Source of the DNA: Niameybacter massiliensis
GTDB taxonomy: Bacteria; Bacillota; Clostridia; Lachnospirales; Cellulosilyticaceae
DNA length: 64,000 nt
Direction: 5' to 3'
Assembly (NCBI RefSeq): GCF_001282685.1
Contig: NZ_LN875035.1
Span: forward strand, 75,278 to 139,277
Part shown: positions 44,569 to 53,240 of the stretch, one piece after another
Numbering within the stretch: the first letter of the stretch is position 1
Layout: the number at the start of each line of letters is the position of its first letter
Translations under genes and position numbers: made by a program
The notes under the pieces: generated by a model
What the model saw: only the letters and a program-made list of their open reading frames with translations
Databases searched by the model: none
Told to the model about the DNA's origin: nothing

Positions 44569-45915
44569 ATGATTCATACATTTCTATCACACTCAAAGGT
44601 TATTCTATTATTAGCATTTCCTGTAATTATCGAAAACATTTTACAAGTTTTATTAGGTACAACAGATACTTATTTTGCAGGCAAGCTTGCACCAGAGGCT
44701 ATTGCAGCAATTGGCTCTGTAAATTTGGTTATGAATATTTTTATTGCTTTTATTACCACTATTAGTGTAGGGGCTAGTGCTATTATTGCACGTTACATAG
44801 GATTAAAAGAGCTAAAAAAAGCAAAGGTAAGTATGCAACAAGCAATAATCCTAGCATGTAGTATTGGGTTAGTGCTTGGCCTTCTAAGCTTTATTGTAGC
44901 TAAACCACTACTCTTACTTTTAGGTACAGAAACAAATGTTTTAAAATATGCCATTCCGTACTTTTATACAGTAGGTATTCCATGCGTCTTTTTAAGCTTA
45001 ATGATGATTCTATCGAGTACACTTAGGAGTATGGGCGATACAAAAACACCGATGATTGCTGCAGTTGTTGCTAATCTACTTAATATGATTCTAAACTATG
45101 TTTTAATTTTTGGACTTTTTAATATACCTGGACTAGGGATAGTTGGTGCAGGGCTTGCTACTACTCTTTCTAGGATTGTAGCAGTCAGTATTTTAATCTT
45201 TAAACTTTATCATGGAAATAGAATAATTAAATTTCAGCTAAGAGATTGCTGGATATTAGATAAAAAGGTTTTTCTATCTATCTTAGGCATAGGTATGCCT
45301 GCAGGTATTGAGAAGTTAATTATGCGTGCAGGACAAATGGTCTATGGATCTGTCATTCTTTCATTAGGCACAAGTGCTTATGTGGCACACAATATTGCAG
45401 GGACTATCGAAAGCTACTCCTACTTACCAGCAATGGGATTTGGCATTGCTGCGGCTACTTTAGTGGGGCAAAGCTTAGGTGCTAAAAACGTCCAATTGGC
45501 CAAACAATATGGATTAGTGGCTAATATACTTTCTACAATTGTTATGATTCTAATAGGTCTCTTTTTCTTTACTACTGCTCCGATACTTGCAAGTCTATTT
45601 ACTAATGATATGGAAATCCAAAGCCTTGTTGTAAATGTTTTAAGAATTATTGCTTTATTCCAACCGTTTCTATCCATTACAAATGTTATTGCTAGTGCAC
45701 TTCAAGGCGCAGGAGATACCAAATTCCCAATGTATGCGACTCTTATAGGGGTATGGGGGATACGCGTAGTATTTGGTTATTTTTTTGCCGTTATCTTTAA
45801 CTTAGGACTTGTTGGGATATGGCTTGCTTATTCTCTAGATATTTTACTTCGAGGACTTCTACTTATGTATCGCTTTTTAAGAGGAAAATGGTATACTACT
45901 ATTGTGCTTGAATAG
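44569..45915 (+). CDS. MATE-family multidrug exporter
   Basis: This 448-residue polytopic protein has the twelve-helix MATE layout in two homologous halves. It shows FPVIIENILQVLLGTTDTYFAG at the start, TLRSMGDTKTPM in the first half and ALQGAGDTKFPMYATLIG in the second. MATE proteins expel cationic drugs or metabolites with Na+ or H+. It is the first gene of a unit with a CsoR-type regulator 24 bases downstream, so expression should respond to the metal or reactive species sensed by it. Confidence 0.92.
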   Translation: MIHTFLSHSKVILLLAFPVIIENILQVLLGTTDTYFAGKLAPEAIAAIGSVNLVMNIFIAFITTISVGASAIIARYIGLKELKKAKVSMQQAIILACSIGLVLGLLSFIVAKPLLLLLGTETNVLKYAIPYFYTVGIPCVFLSLMMILSSTLRSMGDTKTPMIAAVVANLLNMILNYVLIFGLFNIPGLGIVGAGLATTLSRIVAVSILIFKLYHGNRIIKFQLRDCWILDKKVFLSILGIGMPAGIEKLIMRAGQMVYGSVILSLGTSAYVAHNIAGTIESYSYLPAMGFGIAAATLVGQSLGAKNVQLAKQYGLVANILSTIVMILIGLFFFTTAPILASLFTNDMEIQSLVVNVLRIIALFQPFLSITNVIASALQGAGDTKFPMYATLIGVWGIRVVFGYFFAVIFNLGLVGIWLAYSLDILLRGLLLMYRFLRGKWYTTIVLE

Positions 45916-45939
45916 TGAAAGCGAAAAGGAGATGAATCA

Positions 45940-46212
45940 GTGAAAAAACATAGCCATCCCAATCAAAAACAAGTGATTAATCGTTTATCACGTATTATTG
46001 GACATACAGAAGCTATTAAGAGAATGTGTATTGAAGAAAAAGATTGTACTGAAGTTCTCATACAAATAGCTGCTGTCAAATCTGCCTTAAATAATCTAGG
46101 AAAACTTATTTTACAAGAACATATTGAACATTGTGTCGTACATGCTATTGAAGAAGGTAATACAGAAGCGCTTGATGACCTTTACGAAGCTTTAAATAAG
46201 TTTGTTAAATAA
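45940..46212 (+). CDS. CsoR/FrmR-family metal-sensing repressor
   Basis: This 90-residue all-helical repressor of the DUF156 family starts at GTG 45940 behind AAAAGGAGATGA. It keeps Cys36, His61 and Cys65, the three residues that bind Cu(I) in CsoR, at the same numbers as in the mycobacterial protein, plus an extra Cys30. Formaldehyde (FrmR), nickel (RcnR) and persulfide (CstR) sensors differ at one or more of these. It should repress the promoter at 44492-44545. Copper sensing is inferred from the residues alone; no copper ATPase is nearby. Confidence 0.88.
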   Translation: MKKHSHPNQKQVINRLSRIIGHTEAIKRMCIEEKDCTEVLIQIAAVKSALNNLGKLILQEHIEHCVVHAIEEGNTEALDDLYEALNKFVK

Positions 46213-46213
46213 T

Positions 46214-46253
46214 AAAACCACCTATTAAGTTTAGGCAACTTATAGGTGGTTTT
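46214..46253. terminator. MATE-csoR terminator
   Basis: AAAACCACCTAT (46214-46225) pairs with ATAGGTGGTTTT (46242-46253), extended inside by TAAGT/ACTTA. Confidence 0.82.
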
Positions 46254-46256
46254 AGT

Positions 46257-46577
46257 TTACAATTCTAAGATATAATGAGTAGTTGTTTCTTTTATCTGTT
46301 GAAAGCCTAATTTTTCATAAAGCTTCTTTGCCCTAACATTTTGCTTAAAGCATCCGATACCGACTCTCATGTTATTTTGGTTTGCTGTTTTTAAAATATC
46401 TTTTAAGATAGAGCTACCAATTTGTTTACCTTGATATTCTGGTAGGAGCTCTAACGCGATAACATCTATTTTATGATCGTTAATAAAGGTTTTTAATAGG
46501 CCAATAGCTATACCTTTATAGAAGATGACCTGATGAGTTTTAGTGTCAAAGGAATTTGCAAAGAAAGCTTGCTGATT
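46257..46577 (-). pseudogene. GNAT acetyltransferase remnant without start
   Basis: An open minus-strand frame of about 106 codons reads QQAFFANSFD..., then LELLPEYQGKQIGSSILKDIL (the coenzyme A-binding motif A) and NVRAKKLYEKLGF, ending at TAA 46257-46259. It is bounded upstream by TAG at 46578-46580. There is no plausible start codon; the first ATG lies past the coenzyme A motif. Roughly the first 40-50 residues of a GNAT are missing. It abuts the 3' end of the kinase-like gene, 34 bases away. Confidence 0.75.
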
Positions 46578-46611
46578 CTATAGGATACCATTTATATTTT
46601 ATATCTCTAAA

Positions 46612-47574
46612 CTACCTTGTGTCGTATTGATTTATTAATAAGTCTTTTGCTAATAGATTTGCTCTTTTTAGATAATAATCAAAGTAATGATCTCTCTCTT
46701 TATCTGGATTTAGGAGTTCTTGTTCAATGAACTCAATACATTCATTTAAGCAAGCTAATTTAATATCCCATATAAACTGTTCATAGGACAAGTGGGTACG
46801 TACTAATTGCTTATAAACATTTTCAAGAAAAAGCATTCTTAGGTTATCTGTCATATAAAAAGGATCATCAACCTCTGCTCCGTGTGCAATAAGTCTTGCA
46901 ACATCTAGTGCATAAGGCATAATCCCACCAAAAGCCCAATCGATAAAGGTTACATTATCTTCATTATATAAGGCATTACATTGAAGTAAGTCACCATTAC
47001 AAAGTGTTCTTGGGCAAGTACGTTGCCTTGCCAAAAAAAGGTCATAGGCCTCTTTAAGTTGTGGAAGTTCTTTTAAACATTGTCTACGTCTATTAATACG
47101 CTCCCAATATTGCTCAAAACGATCATCTAGCTTAGTTACCTCAAAATTTTGTTCTTGCCAATAGGTATTAAATATTTTTGCAAGTTCTCTTGCACAAGCA
47201 AGGGCTATAGATTCATTGAATTGTTTAAGATCACGCCCTTGGATATGTTCGAGAAGAATCCAAGTTGTATCTTGTTCTTCTATATAACCTAATAGACGAG
47301 GTACAGCAAAATCACATGCACCTAAAAAATTCTCATAAATAGCTGCTTCCTTACGCTTGGTACGCTTTAGAACATATGTTCCCTCTTTGGTAATAAGTTG
47401 ATAAACATCATATGTACGCCCTTCTGGTTCTGAATGATCGTAATAATATCCTATTTTTATAAGATGTAACTCAGGTTTAATCTTATGACACAACATTTCA
47501 AGTTCTTTATAATCAGATGGATCATCAATCCATATAGGTTGGCAAGTCATTTGTTCGTGTGATTTATTAAGCAT
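46612..47574 (-). CDS. aminoglycoside phosphotransferase / CotS-like kinase family protein
   Basis: This 320-residue protein-kinase-like fold has an N-lobe ending in TWILLEHIQGRDL. The catalytic loop reads LCNGDLLQCNALY, where the family has H-G-D-x-x-x-x-N, so His is replaced by Asn. The metal-binding Asp follows in VTFIDWAFGG. The family includes antibiotic, choline and homoserine kinases and spore-coat kinases. No target can be named. AAAGGAG lies eight bases before the ATG. Confidence 0.8.
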   Translation of the reverse strand: MLNKSHEQMTCQPIWIDDPSDYKELEMLCHKIKPELHLIKIGYYYDHSEPEGRTYDVYQLITKEGTYVLKRTKRKEAAIYENFLGACDFAVPRLLGYIEEQDTTWILLEHIQGRDLKQFNESIALACARELAKIFNTYWQEQNFEVTKLDDRFEQYWERINRRRQCLKELPQLKEAYDLFLARQRTCPRTLCNGDLLQCNALYNEDNVTFIDWAFGGIMPYALDVARLIAHGAEVDDPFYMTDNLRMLFLENVYKQLVRTHLSYEQFIWDIKLACLNECIEFIEQELLNPDKERDHYFDYYLKRANLLAKDLLINQYDTR

Positions 47575-47615
47575 AAAGTGATTCTCTCCTTTATTAGTGG
47601 GTTTATGCGATAAGG

Positions 47616-48023
47616 CTACTGACCACTTTGTCTATTATAGTTGCGAAAACACATCGCCTTACATTCAAACATCTTAAAGCGTTTATAAAAGGCTGTAACT
47701 TCTTCATCACAAAGTAAATCTATCATATAAAGATGTTGAAGGCTTTCAAGCATGTGTTTAACTAATTCGGTTCCAATTCCTTGCTTTTGATAACTTGGTA
47801 AAACCTCTAAAAAAGGAATATAAGCACTTAATACATCATCTGAAATGGCTGTTATAAACCCTATAACCTGTTCAGTATCTTGGTCTATAGCTAACCAGAC
47901 ATAACTACTTTTTTCTAGAAGCTCCTTATGTTTGGTAATAGAGGGGGGATTAGGCCATCCCACAAAAAATCCGTCTAATTGACTATCATCAATATGGTCT
48001 AGGCTTGTCGTATATCTAATCAT
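47616..48023 (-). CDS. GNAT-family N-acetyltransferase
   Basis: This 135-residue single-domain acetyltransferase has the acetyl-CoA loop YQKQGIG in FLEVLPSYQKQGIGTELVKHM and a C-terminal AFYKRFKMFECKAM strand-helix-strand. Its length is typical of the small GNATs. It lies 41 bases upstream of the kinase-like gene on the same strand and may be cotranscribed with it. The substrate is unknown. Confidence 0.85.
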   Translation of the reverse strand: MIRYTTSLDHIDDSQLDGFFVGWPNPPSITKHKELLEKSSYVWLAIDQDTEQVIGFITAISDDVLSAYIPFLEVLPSYQKQGIGTELVKHMLESLQHLYMIDLLCDEEVTAFYKRFKMFECKAMCFRNYNRQSGQ

Positions 48024-48190
48024 TATGATTCTCCTTTAAATAGTTTATGTATTTGTACGTTAAATCTTATATTAATTAATCTGAATTTTTATATATTAAT
48101 TATAGTATATTATAAAAATAAATCATAACGTAAAAATACACTATATTTCGTGTTGGAATCATAAAATCATCGTCAATTTTTAACCTATAT

Positions 48191-48230
48191 AGGGCTTTTC
48201 CTTATGCTATAGATTGGAAAAGCCCTTTTC
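48191..48230. terminator. hairpin at the 3' end of metG
   Basis: AGGGCTTTTCC (48191-48201) and GGAAAAGCCCT (48216-48226) are perfect complements. The T-rich run follows on the plus-strand side, next to the metG stop, while the minus-strand side has only ATATAGGTT. It may stop metG transcripts weakly or block antisense ones. Confidence 0.55.
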
Positions 48231-48231
48231 T

Positions 48232-49815
48232 TTATTTTTCTAGACGGGTAAATAGGAGTTTAAGCTCTGGTAATGTCGTTTCTTTTAAACTTATAGGTTG
48301 CCAAGTTACATCCTCTAAATCTAAGAAGTTTCTGACCTCTTGTGAGGAAAAAGGTAAGAAAGGGTTTAATAAGTTACTGATATTAGCTATACAGTAAGTA
48401 CATTGATAAAGTGTATGGTAGCAGCGATCAGGCGCATCTTTAAAAGTTGACCAAGGTCTTTCTTCATCAAAGTACTTATTGGTTGCACGTATAAACTCAA
48501 AAATGTATTTGAGTGCAGCTTTGAATTCACCTTTTTCAATACATACACCAACTGCTTCATAAAGTGTATGAATCCTATCCATTAAATGTGACTCTACTTC
48601 ACACGTTCTAATTTCACCCCTAAAGCTTTTCTTAATAAATGCTAATGTGCGATTGACTAAATTACCATAAGCGCCTACTAAGTCTGCATTGTTTAAATTG
48701 ACAAGTTCTTTACAAGAAAAGTCTGCATCTCGCTTTTCAGGTCCATTGGCAAGTAAGATATAGCGAATACTGTCTGGATGATAAGTCTCTATAAGATCTT
48801 CTACCCAGATTGCCCAATTTTCACTGGTTGAAAGTTTACGGCCTTCTAGAGTAATATACTCACTAGAAATAATATGACTTGGCAAGCCATCTATACCTAA
48901 ACCTATAAGTAGTGCTGGCAAAATCACATTATGAAATGGAATATTATCTTTGCCATGTACATAGTAAGAACGTGTCTCGGCATTCCAAAAGTCTTCAAAA
49001 TCTTTTCCATGTGTGGATGCCCATTTTTTGCTTGCTGTAAAATAGCCTAATATGGCATCAATCCAAACGTAAATCTTTTTATCTTCGTAACCTGTAATAG
49101 GCACATCTATGCCCCATGGTAAGTCTCTCGTAATGGCTCGGTCTTGAAGACCTTCATTAATGTATCGTTCGGCTGTCTGTAGTGCATTGAATCGCCAATT
49201 TTCTTGGTTCTTTTTAACATAAGCTCTAAGCTCTTCTTCAAACTTAGAAAGTGCAAAATAAAGTTGTTTAGTCGGTTTCACAATAGGGGTATGACCACAT
49301 GTTTTACATACTCTTTCACTTAAGTCGAGAGGATCAAGTAAACTTTGGCAATAATCACACTGGTCTCCTCTTGCAGTCTGCCCACATATTGGACATTTAC
49401 CTTCTACATAGCGATCTGGAAGAAACTGCTTACATACTTCACAATAGACTTGATCGATAATCTTTTCATAAATATAACCTCTCTCATAAAGGGTTTTAAT
49501 AATGTCTTTAACTTCCTCTTTGTGGTAAGAATGATCTGTACGTGTATACAGGTCATAAGAAAAACCTAATTTATCAAAGCAATGTACAAAAGACTGATGA
49601 TACTTTGTAGCAATTGCTATGGGTTCTATGCCCTCTTTCTTTGCTCTTACCGATATAGGTGTTCCATGACAATCACTACCAGATACATAAAGTACTTGGT
49701 CTCCTTTTTGCCTATGGTATCTAGCGAGTACATCTCCTGGTACAAGTGCTGCGATTCTTCCTACGTGTAATGTGCCATTCGCATATGGCCATGCGCCTCC
49801 AATTAAAATATTCAT
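48232..49815 (-). CDS. metG: methionine--tRNA ligase
   Basis: This 527-residue class-I synthetase charges tRNA with methionine. The ATP-site signature reads PYANGTLHVGR (HIGH) near residue 11, and a zinc-knuckle region with repeated C-x2-C pairs follows (CEVCKQF, CPICG, CDYC, CKTCG) at about 120-175. The second signature is RKLSTSENW, where most enzymes have KMSKS. The anticodon-binding helices follow, and no C-terminal tRNA-binding OB domain is present. It is controlled by the T-box leader directly upstream. The zinc pattern and KLSTS loop suggest a divergent MetRS type. Confidence 0.93.
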   Translation of the reverse strand: MNILIGGAWPYANGTLHVGRIAALVPGDVLARYHRQKGDQVLYVSGSDCHGTPISVRAKKEGIEPIAIATKYHQSFVHCFDKLGFSYDLYTRTDHSYHKEEVKDIIKTLYERGYIYEKIIDQVYCEVCKQFLPDRYVEGKCPICGQTARGDQCDYCQSLLDPLDLSERVCKTCGHTPIVKPTKQLYFALSKFEEELRAYVKKNQENWRFNALQTAERYINEGLQDRAITRDLPWGIDVPITGYEDKKIYVWIDAILGYFTASKKWASTHGKDFEDFWNAETRSYYVHGKDNIPFHNVILPALLIGLGIDGLPSHIISSEYITLEGRKLSTSENWAIWVEDLIETYHPDSIRYILLANGPEKRDADFSCKELVNLNNADLVGAYGNLVNRTLAFIKKSFRGEIRTCEVESHLMDRIHTLYEAVGVCIEKGEFKAALKYIFEFIRATNKYFDEERPWSTFKDAPDRCYHTLYQCTYCIANISNLLNPFLPFSSQEVRNFLDLEDVTWQPISLKETTLPELKLLFTRLEK

Positions 49816-49852
49816 CTGATACGCCTCCTTAAATTAATCTTTTTTGAACAAT

Positions 49853-49896
49853 AAAAAAGACCTCGTTCTATAGCTATTTACTATAGAGACGAGGTC
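49853..49896 (-). terminator. T-box terminator of metG
   Basis: On the minus strand GACCTCGT pairs with ACGAGGTC, with an inner CTATAG/CTATAG extension, followed by TTTTTT. Its 5' arm lies just after the T-box sequence, as in T-box attenuators. Confidence 0.88.
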
Positions 49897-50165
49897 GTTA
49901 TAGACTCGTGGTACCACTCTAATTCACTTATACTTCACAGTATAAGCCTCTTCAAGTACGGCATCTTTAAGATGATTATACTCTATCGCTATAACAGGCG
50001 AACCTGTTGCACTCTAAATTTAAGAAATGACTTAAACTGTCGAGGGCACTACTCCAAGGCCATTTTCGATCTAGTAGACTTTGCTTCTTTTCAGCTTCCG
50101 AAGCTCTCTGTAAAAGACATTCTAAATGTACTTTCCTTTTCAATGTATTTGAGTTAATTAAATTT
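49897..50165 (-). promoter_or_regulatory. Met-specific T-box riboswitch
   Basis: The minus-strand leader contains the T-box core AGAGTGGTACCACG (about 49907-49920) before a terminator. A Stem I region with GAAAAGGAAAGTAC, AGAGAGCTTCGGAAGCTG and GAAAATGGCC precedes it. The ATG at 50061-50063 sits where the specifier codon is expected, which matches the methionyl synthetase it precedes. Uncharged tRNA-Met would favour the antiterminator and let metG be read. The specifier is placed by pattern, not by a folded model. Confidence 0.9.
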
Positions 50166-50171
50166 TATTGA

Positions 50172-50200
50172 ATATTAGCATAGATACAAATTGCTGTCAA
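50172..50200 (-). promoter_or_regulatory. sigma-A promoter of the metG T-box leader
   Basis: On the minus strand TTGACA (50200-50195), a 17-base spacer and TAATAT (50177-50172) with a TGC extension lie just upstream of the T-box leader. Confidence 0.8.
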
Positions 50201-50280
50201 GATGGTTCTATTTATAATATATATTTAAAAGTCTCTTAAAGTGCATACTTTAATTACTTGGAAGTCATATGGAGTCTAAA

Positions 50281-50322
50281 ATAAAAATATCTACTAGGCT
50301 ATTAGTTAGCAATAGTAGATAT
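50281..50322 (-). terminator. terminator-like hairpin downstream of the NUDIX gene
   Basis: ATATCTACTA (50287-50296) pairs with TAGTAGATAT (50313-50322). On the minus strand it is followed by TTTTTATTTT, so it would stop transcripts coming from the NUDIX gene before the metG promoter. Confidence 0.6.
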
Positions 50323-50368
50323 CACAAAATACATTAATAAATTAAGTAAACTGTTTTTTTTCATAATG

Positions 50369-50448
50369 CTTTTAAACCTCTTTTCTTTTTGAATCTTCTA
50401 CCCTTTTTTCGGGTAGATTTATAATTATAGGCCTTAGAGGTTTAAAAG
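50369..50448 (-). repeat. nested inverted repeats 3' of the NUDIX gene
   Basis: CTTTTAAACCTCT (50369-50381) and AGAGGTTTAAAAG (50436-50448) form a 13-bp outer stem around a smaller hairpin, TCTACCC/GGGTAGA (50397-50417). It lies just past the stop of the NUDIX gene and may be a 3' stabiliser, a small RNA or part of its terminator. Confidence 0.45.
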
Positions 50449-50473
50449 ACAAGTGAGAAATACTGGCAATGCC

Positions 50474-51064
50474 TTAAAGCATACCCAATATAAACTGTTG
50501 TAGGACTAAGTAGGTTTTAATATCCAATTTCGAACCGCTTTCAAGGATCTTTTGAGCCTCTTCTTTAGATACAAGTATAGGTTCTATTGTTTCATCTGCT
50601 TCTAAATACTCTGTAGAAACGGCTCCTTTACAAGTACAATAAACAAGGGTTACAGACTCATCAGTCATACCTGCTGATAAATAGAGTTTATCTTGTAAGT
50701 GAGTAACTTCTATAAGCTCAAGTCCCGTTTCTTCTCTTAGTTCACGTCCTATTGTACTGTTTGCATCTTCACCTTCATCGATAAGACCTGCTGGAAGTTC
50801 ATAGATAAAGTCATTGAGTGGCATACGGAATTGTCTAATGAGTACAAGCTGATGTGTCTCTTGGTGAATAGCTACAAGTACAACAGCATCTGTTTTTTCT
50901 TCTCCATGATTGAAGTAAAGGTTTTCGAGATCTTCATAGCTTTTGCGTGAAGCAATGATCCAGTGTTTAGGTTCACCTTTACGATTCTTATATTCAGCAT
51001 CATAAAGACTTAAAAAACGTGTTTTTGCAAGGGCTGTGAGTCTTTCCATTTTTGGTGATTCCAT
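50474..51064 (-). CDS. NUDIX hydrolase (ADP-ribose pyrophosphatase-like)
   Basis: This 196-residue protein has the NUDIX box GEDANSTIGRELREETGLE at about residues 97-115, which binds Mg and cleaves a nucleoside diphosphate-X. The preceding RQFRMPLNDFIYELPAGLID matches ADP-ribose pyrophosphatases. A role in NAD-breakdown housekeeping is probable. It is a single gene with AAAGGATG before the ATG. Confidence 0.88.
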   Translation of the reverse strand: MESPKMERLTALAKTRFLSLYDAEYKNRKGEPKHWIIASRKSYEDLENLYFNHGEEKTDAVVLVAIHQETHQLVLIRQFRMPLNDFIYELPAGLIDEGEDANSTIGRELREETGLELIEVTHLQDKLYLSAGMTDESVTLVYCTCKGAVSTEYLEADETIEPILVSKEEAQKILESGSKLDIKTYLVLQQFILGML

Positions 51065-51254
51065 TAAAGGTCATCCTTTCTATTCCTTTAAAGATTATTA
51101 TTAAACTGATCCCATCATATCAAAATTTAGATTAAAATTCAAATTATTATCTTCAACTTCTTGAATAAATGACCATTTTTGAACTCAAGAACATATGTTC
51201 GAATATGTTTTAAAGGGCACTTTTTCACCTTTATAGAGGGTATTTTCAATAATA

Positions 51255-51294
51255 AAACAGGAGTAATTGCTTATTTTAGCATCTACTCCTGTTT
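51255..51294 (-). terminator. terminator of the YitT-family gene
   Basis: AAACAGGAGTA (51255-51265) pairs with TACTCCTGTTT (51284-51294), followed on the minus strand by TATT. Confidence 0.7.
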
Positions 51295-51299
51295 ACTTC

Positions 51300-52184
51300 T
51301 TACATAATAGAATTATAATCTTCAATAAAGCCTTGACCTAAAACTTCTCGTACATCTGCTATGGTTACAAAGGCTTTTGGATCAATTTCTTGAATGAGAT
51401 TACGCAAATCAGAAATTTGCTTTTGAGAAACAACAACAAAAAGCATTTCTTTGGTATGCTTGGTATACATCCCTCTTGCACTTAAGCCTGTTACACCACG
51501 GACAATTTGTTCCATAATCCCTTTGGCGATGGCATCATTTTTTTCAGACATAATAAAGACGGCTTTGGCATAATGTAGACCTGCTAAAACGTTATTGACA
51601 ATACGTGTACTTACAAAGACAGCAACGATGGCATACATAGCCTTATCTGCACCAAATACAAAAAGTCCTGTAAGGATAATTAGACCATCAATCCCAAGCA
51701 TTAATTTGGCTATAGGAAATTTAGGATGGTTGAAACGAATAATAGATGCAAGCATATCTGTTCCACCTGTACTTGCCGAACTTCGAAGGACAAAGCCTAT
51801 CCCTAACCCGGAAAGAGCACCACCAAACAAACAACATACTAAAAGATCATCTCCTACCCAAAATGGATTAGGAATATGTTCTACAATGGCTAAGGCTACA
51901 GATAAACTAAGTACAGCAACTGCTGATTTCTTAGCAAAGGCAAACCCACGTTGCTTAATGCTTATGAGAAAAAGAGGGATATTAAGGACAATGGTGGTCA
52001 TCCATAGAGGAATAGAGAAACCTAAGAATGCACCGGATACATTTTGTAGAATAATCCCGATCCCAGAAATTCCTCCTGTTACAAGTCCATTAGGTGCTAA
52101 AAACCAGTTCACACCGAAAGCAACTAATAAGGTTCCAATAATAATAAAGGCATATTCTTTTACAAGTCTAGATTGTTTCATCAT
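51300..52184 (-). CDS. YitT-family membrane protein (DUF161 + DUF2179)
   Basis: This 294-residue protein has an N-terminal half with about five helices (VNWFLAPNGLVTGGISGIGI is the family hallmark) and a soluble C-terminal DUF2179 domain (GVTGLSARGMYTKHTKEMLF). The family is common in Firmicutes and its transport substrate is not established. The start is ATG 52184 after AAGGAGA; a longer frame to 52232 would begin inside the terminator of the upstream gene and is rejected. Confidence 0.88.
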   Translation of the reverse strand: MMKQSRLVKEYAFIIIGTLLVAFGVNWFLAPNGLVTGGISGIGIILQNVSGAFLGFSIPLWMTTIVLNIPLFLISIKQRGFAFAKKSAVAVLSLSVALAIVEHIPNPFWVGDDLLVCCLFGGALSGLGIGFVLRSSASTGGTDMLASIIRFNHPKFPIAKLMLGIDGLIILTGLFVFGADKAMYAIVAVFVSTRIVNNVLAGLHYAKAVFIMSEKNDAIAKGIMEQIVRGVTGLSARGMYTKHTKEMLFVVVSQKQISDLRNLIQEIDPKAFVTIADVREVLGQGFIEDYNSIM

Positions 52185-52215
52185 CTTCTCCTTGTCTTGG
52201 CACATTTTTTCAATC

Positions 52216-52257
52216 AAAAAAACACTTACCATTAGTGTAATGCGTAAGTGTTTTTTT
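52216..52257. terminator. terminator between the GNAT gene and the YitT gene
   Basis: AAAAAAACACTTAC (52216-52229) and GTAAGTGTTTTTTT (52244-52257) are perfect complements with A and T runs on both sides. Confidence 0.85.
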
Positions 52258-52279
52258 ATACGTTTTAAAGAAGAATCCC

Positions 52280-53131
52280 TTAATTTTTTGTAAAATGGAT
52301 TTGTTTTGTATAGCCAACTAACTGATAGCCGATGGCTTCATACATTTTGTTGGAGATAGGATTATCTCTATCTGCAAAAAGCGCAACAAAGTCATGGCCT
52401 TCATCTAAAAGTCTTTGACTAATTGTGCCTACACAGGCTGTAGCATAATGTTGGTTTCTAAAGTAAGGTGGGGTATAAACATTTGAAATGACGATTCCAT
52501 TTTTAAGTTGGCGCCCTTTGCCTACCATAGATACAGGGTGGTTATCTTTCCATATATAAAACCTTTCATTTTCAAGACTTGTTTCTATGCTCTTAACAAT
52601 GGTATCAAAGGATGATGGAGGCAAATGACACTCTTTAATAAAGTGTTCTTGCCAATAAGGAAGATAAGAAAGCGCATCTAATGTTGCACATTCTAAAGAA
52701 CCTTTAATAGCTTGATAAGCATTGACGGTAGTAAGTTTATAGGCATTAAGTCTCATTATTATTTTACTTAGTTGACGTGTATACGTACAATAAAATAAAC
52801 TAAAGGTCTCTGCAGTCTCATCTTCACCGATAACACCTGGTATACTTATTTTTTTCTCATAAAGTGTTTTAGCTAAAAACTGTAATGCTTCTTGTGCTTT
52901 AGCCTTTGGAGGTGTGTAGAGGCAAAGATTAAAAGGTGGTGTATGAACAGCTATGACAAGGATGTTACCAGCTTCATCTTTGACTGTTGCCATAAAACTT
53001 CCTTCTATAGGACTTTTTTCTAATCTTAATATATTGCCAACAAGTAAGTTATTTGCTGCTTCATTTTTAAGTAACATAGGAAATGTTTCTTCTTTAAAAT
53101 GTGTTGCATTCTCATAAATGGTATAATACAT
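52280..53131 (-). CDS. GNAT-family acetyltransferase, intact paralogue
   Basis: This 283-residue two-part acetyltransferase has a helical N-terminal region (LLKNEAANNLLVGNILRL). The C-terminal GNAT core reads YTPPYFRNQHYATACVGTIS, the acetyl-CoA motif with R-x-x-x-Y/G-A spacing, and FADRDNPISNKMYEAIGY. The next gene upstream is a close paralogue that carries a nonsense mutation. The substrate is unknown; similar Clostridia proteins are annotated only as acetyltransferases. GAGGGGG precedes the ATG. Confidence 0.85.
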   Translation of the reverse strand: MYYTIYENATHFKEETFPMLLKNEAANNLLVGNILRLEKSPIEGSFMATVKDEAGNILVIAVHTPPFNLCLYTPPKAKAQEALQFLAKTLYEKKISIPGVIGEDETAETFSLFYCTYTRQLSKIIMRLNAYKLTTVNAYQAIKGSLECATLDALSYLPYWQEHFIKECHLPPSSFDTIVKSIETSLENERFYIWKDNHPVSMVGKGRQLKNGIVISNVYTPPYFRNQHYATACVGTISQRLLDEGHDFVALFADRDNPISNKMYEAIGYQLVGYTKQIHFTKN

Positions 53132-53240
53132 TCTTCTTGCCCCCTCACTTAACCTTTAAACTTACAAATTATAAATTCTAAAAATAATTATAAAAAAGTA
53201 AAATTATTCTGTAATTAGTATTTTTGATTATATAGTGCAT

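Noticed and set aside
52185-52232. Longer N-terminus for the YitT-family protein
   Set aside because: It would start inside the perfect terminator hairpin at 52216-52257; AAGGAGA directs ribosomes to ATG 52184.
51595-52293. Long plus-strand open frame (232 codons) opposite the YitT-family gene
   Set aside because: It is the antisense shadow of a membrane protein gene; the product is Pro/Lys-rich with no recognisable domain and the frame has no ribosome binding site.
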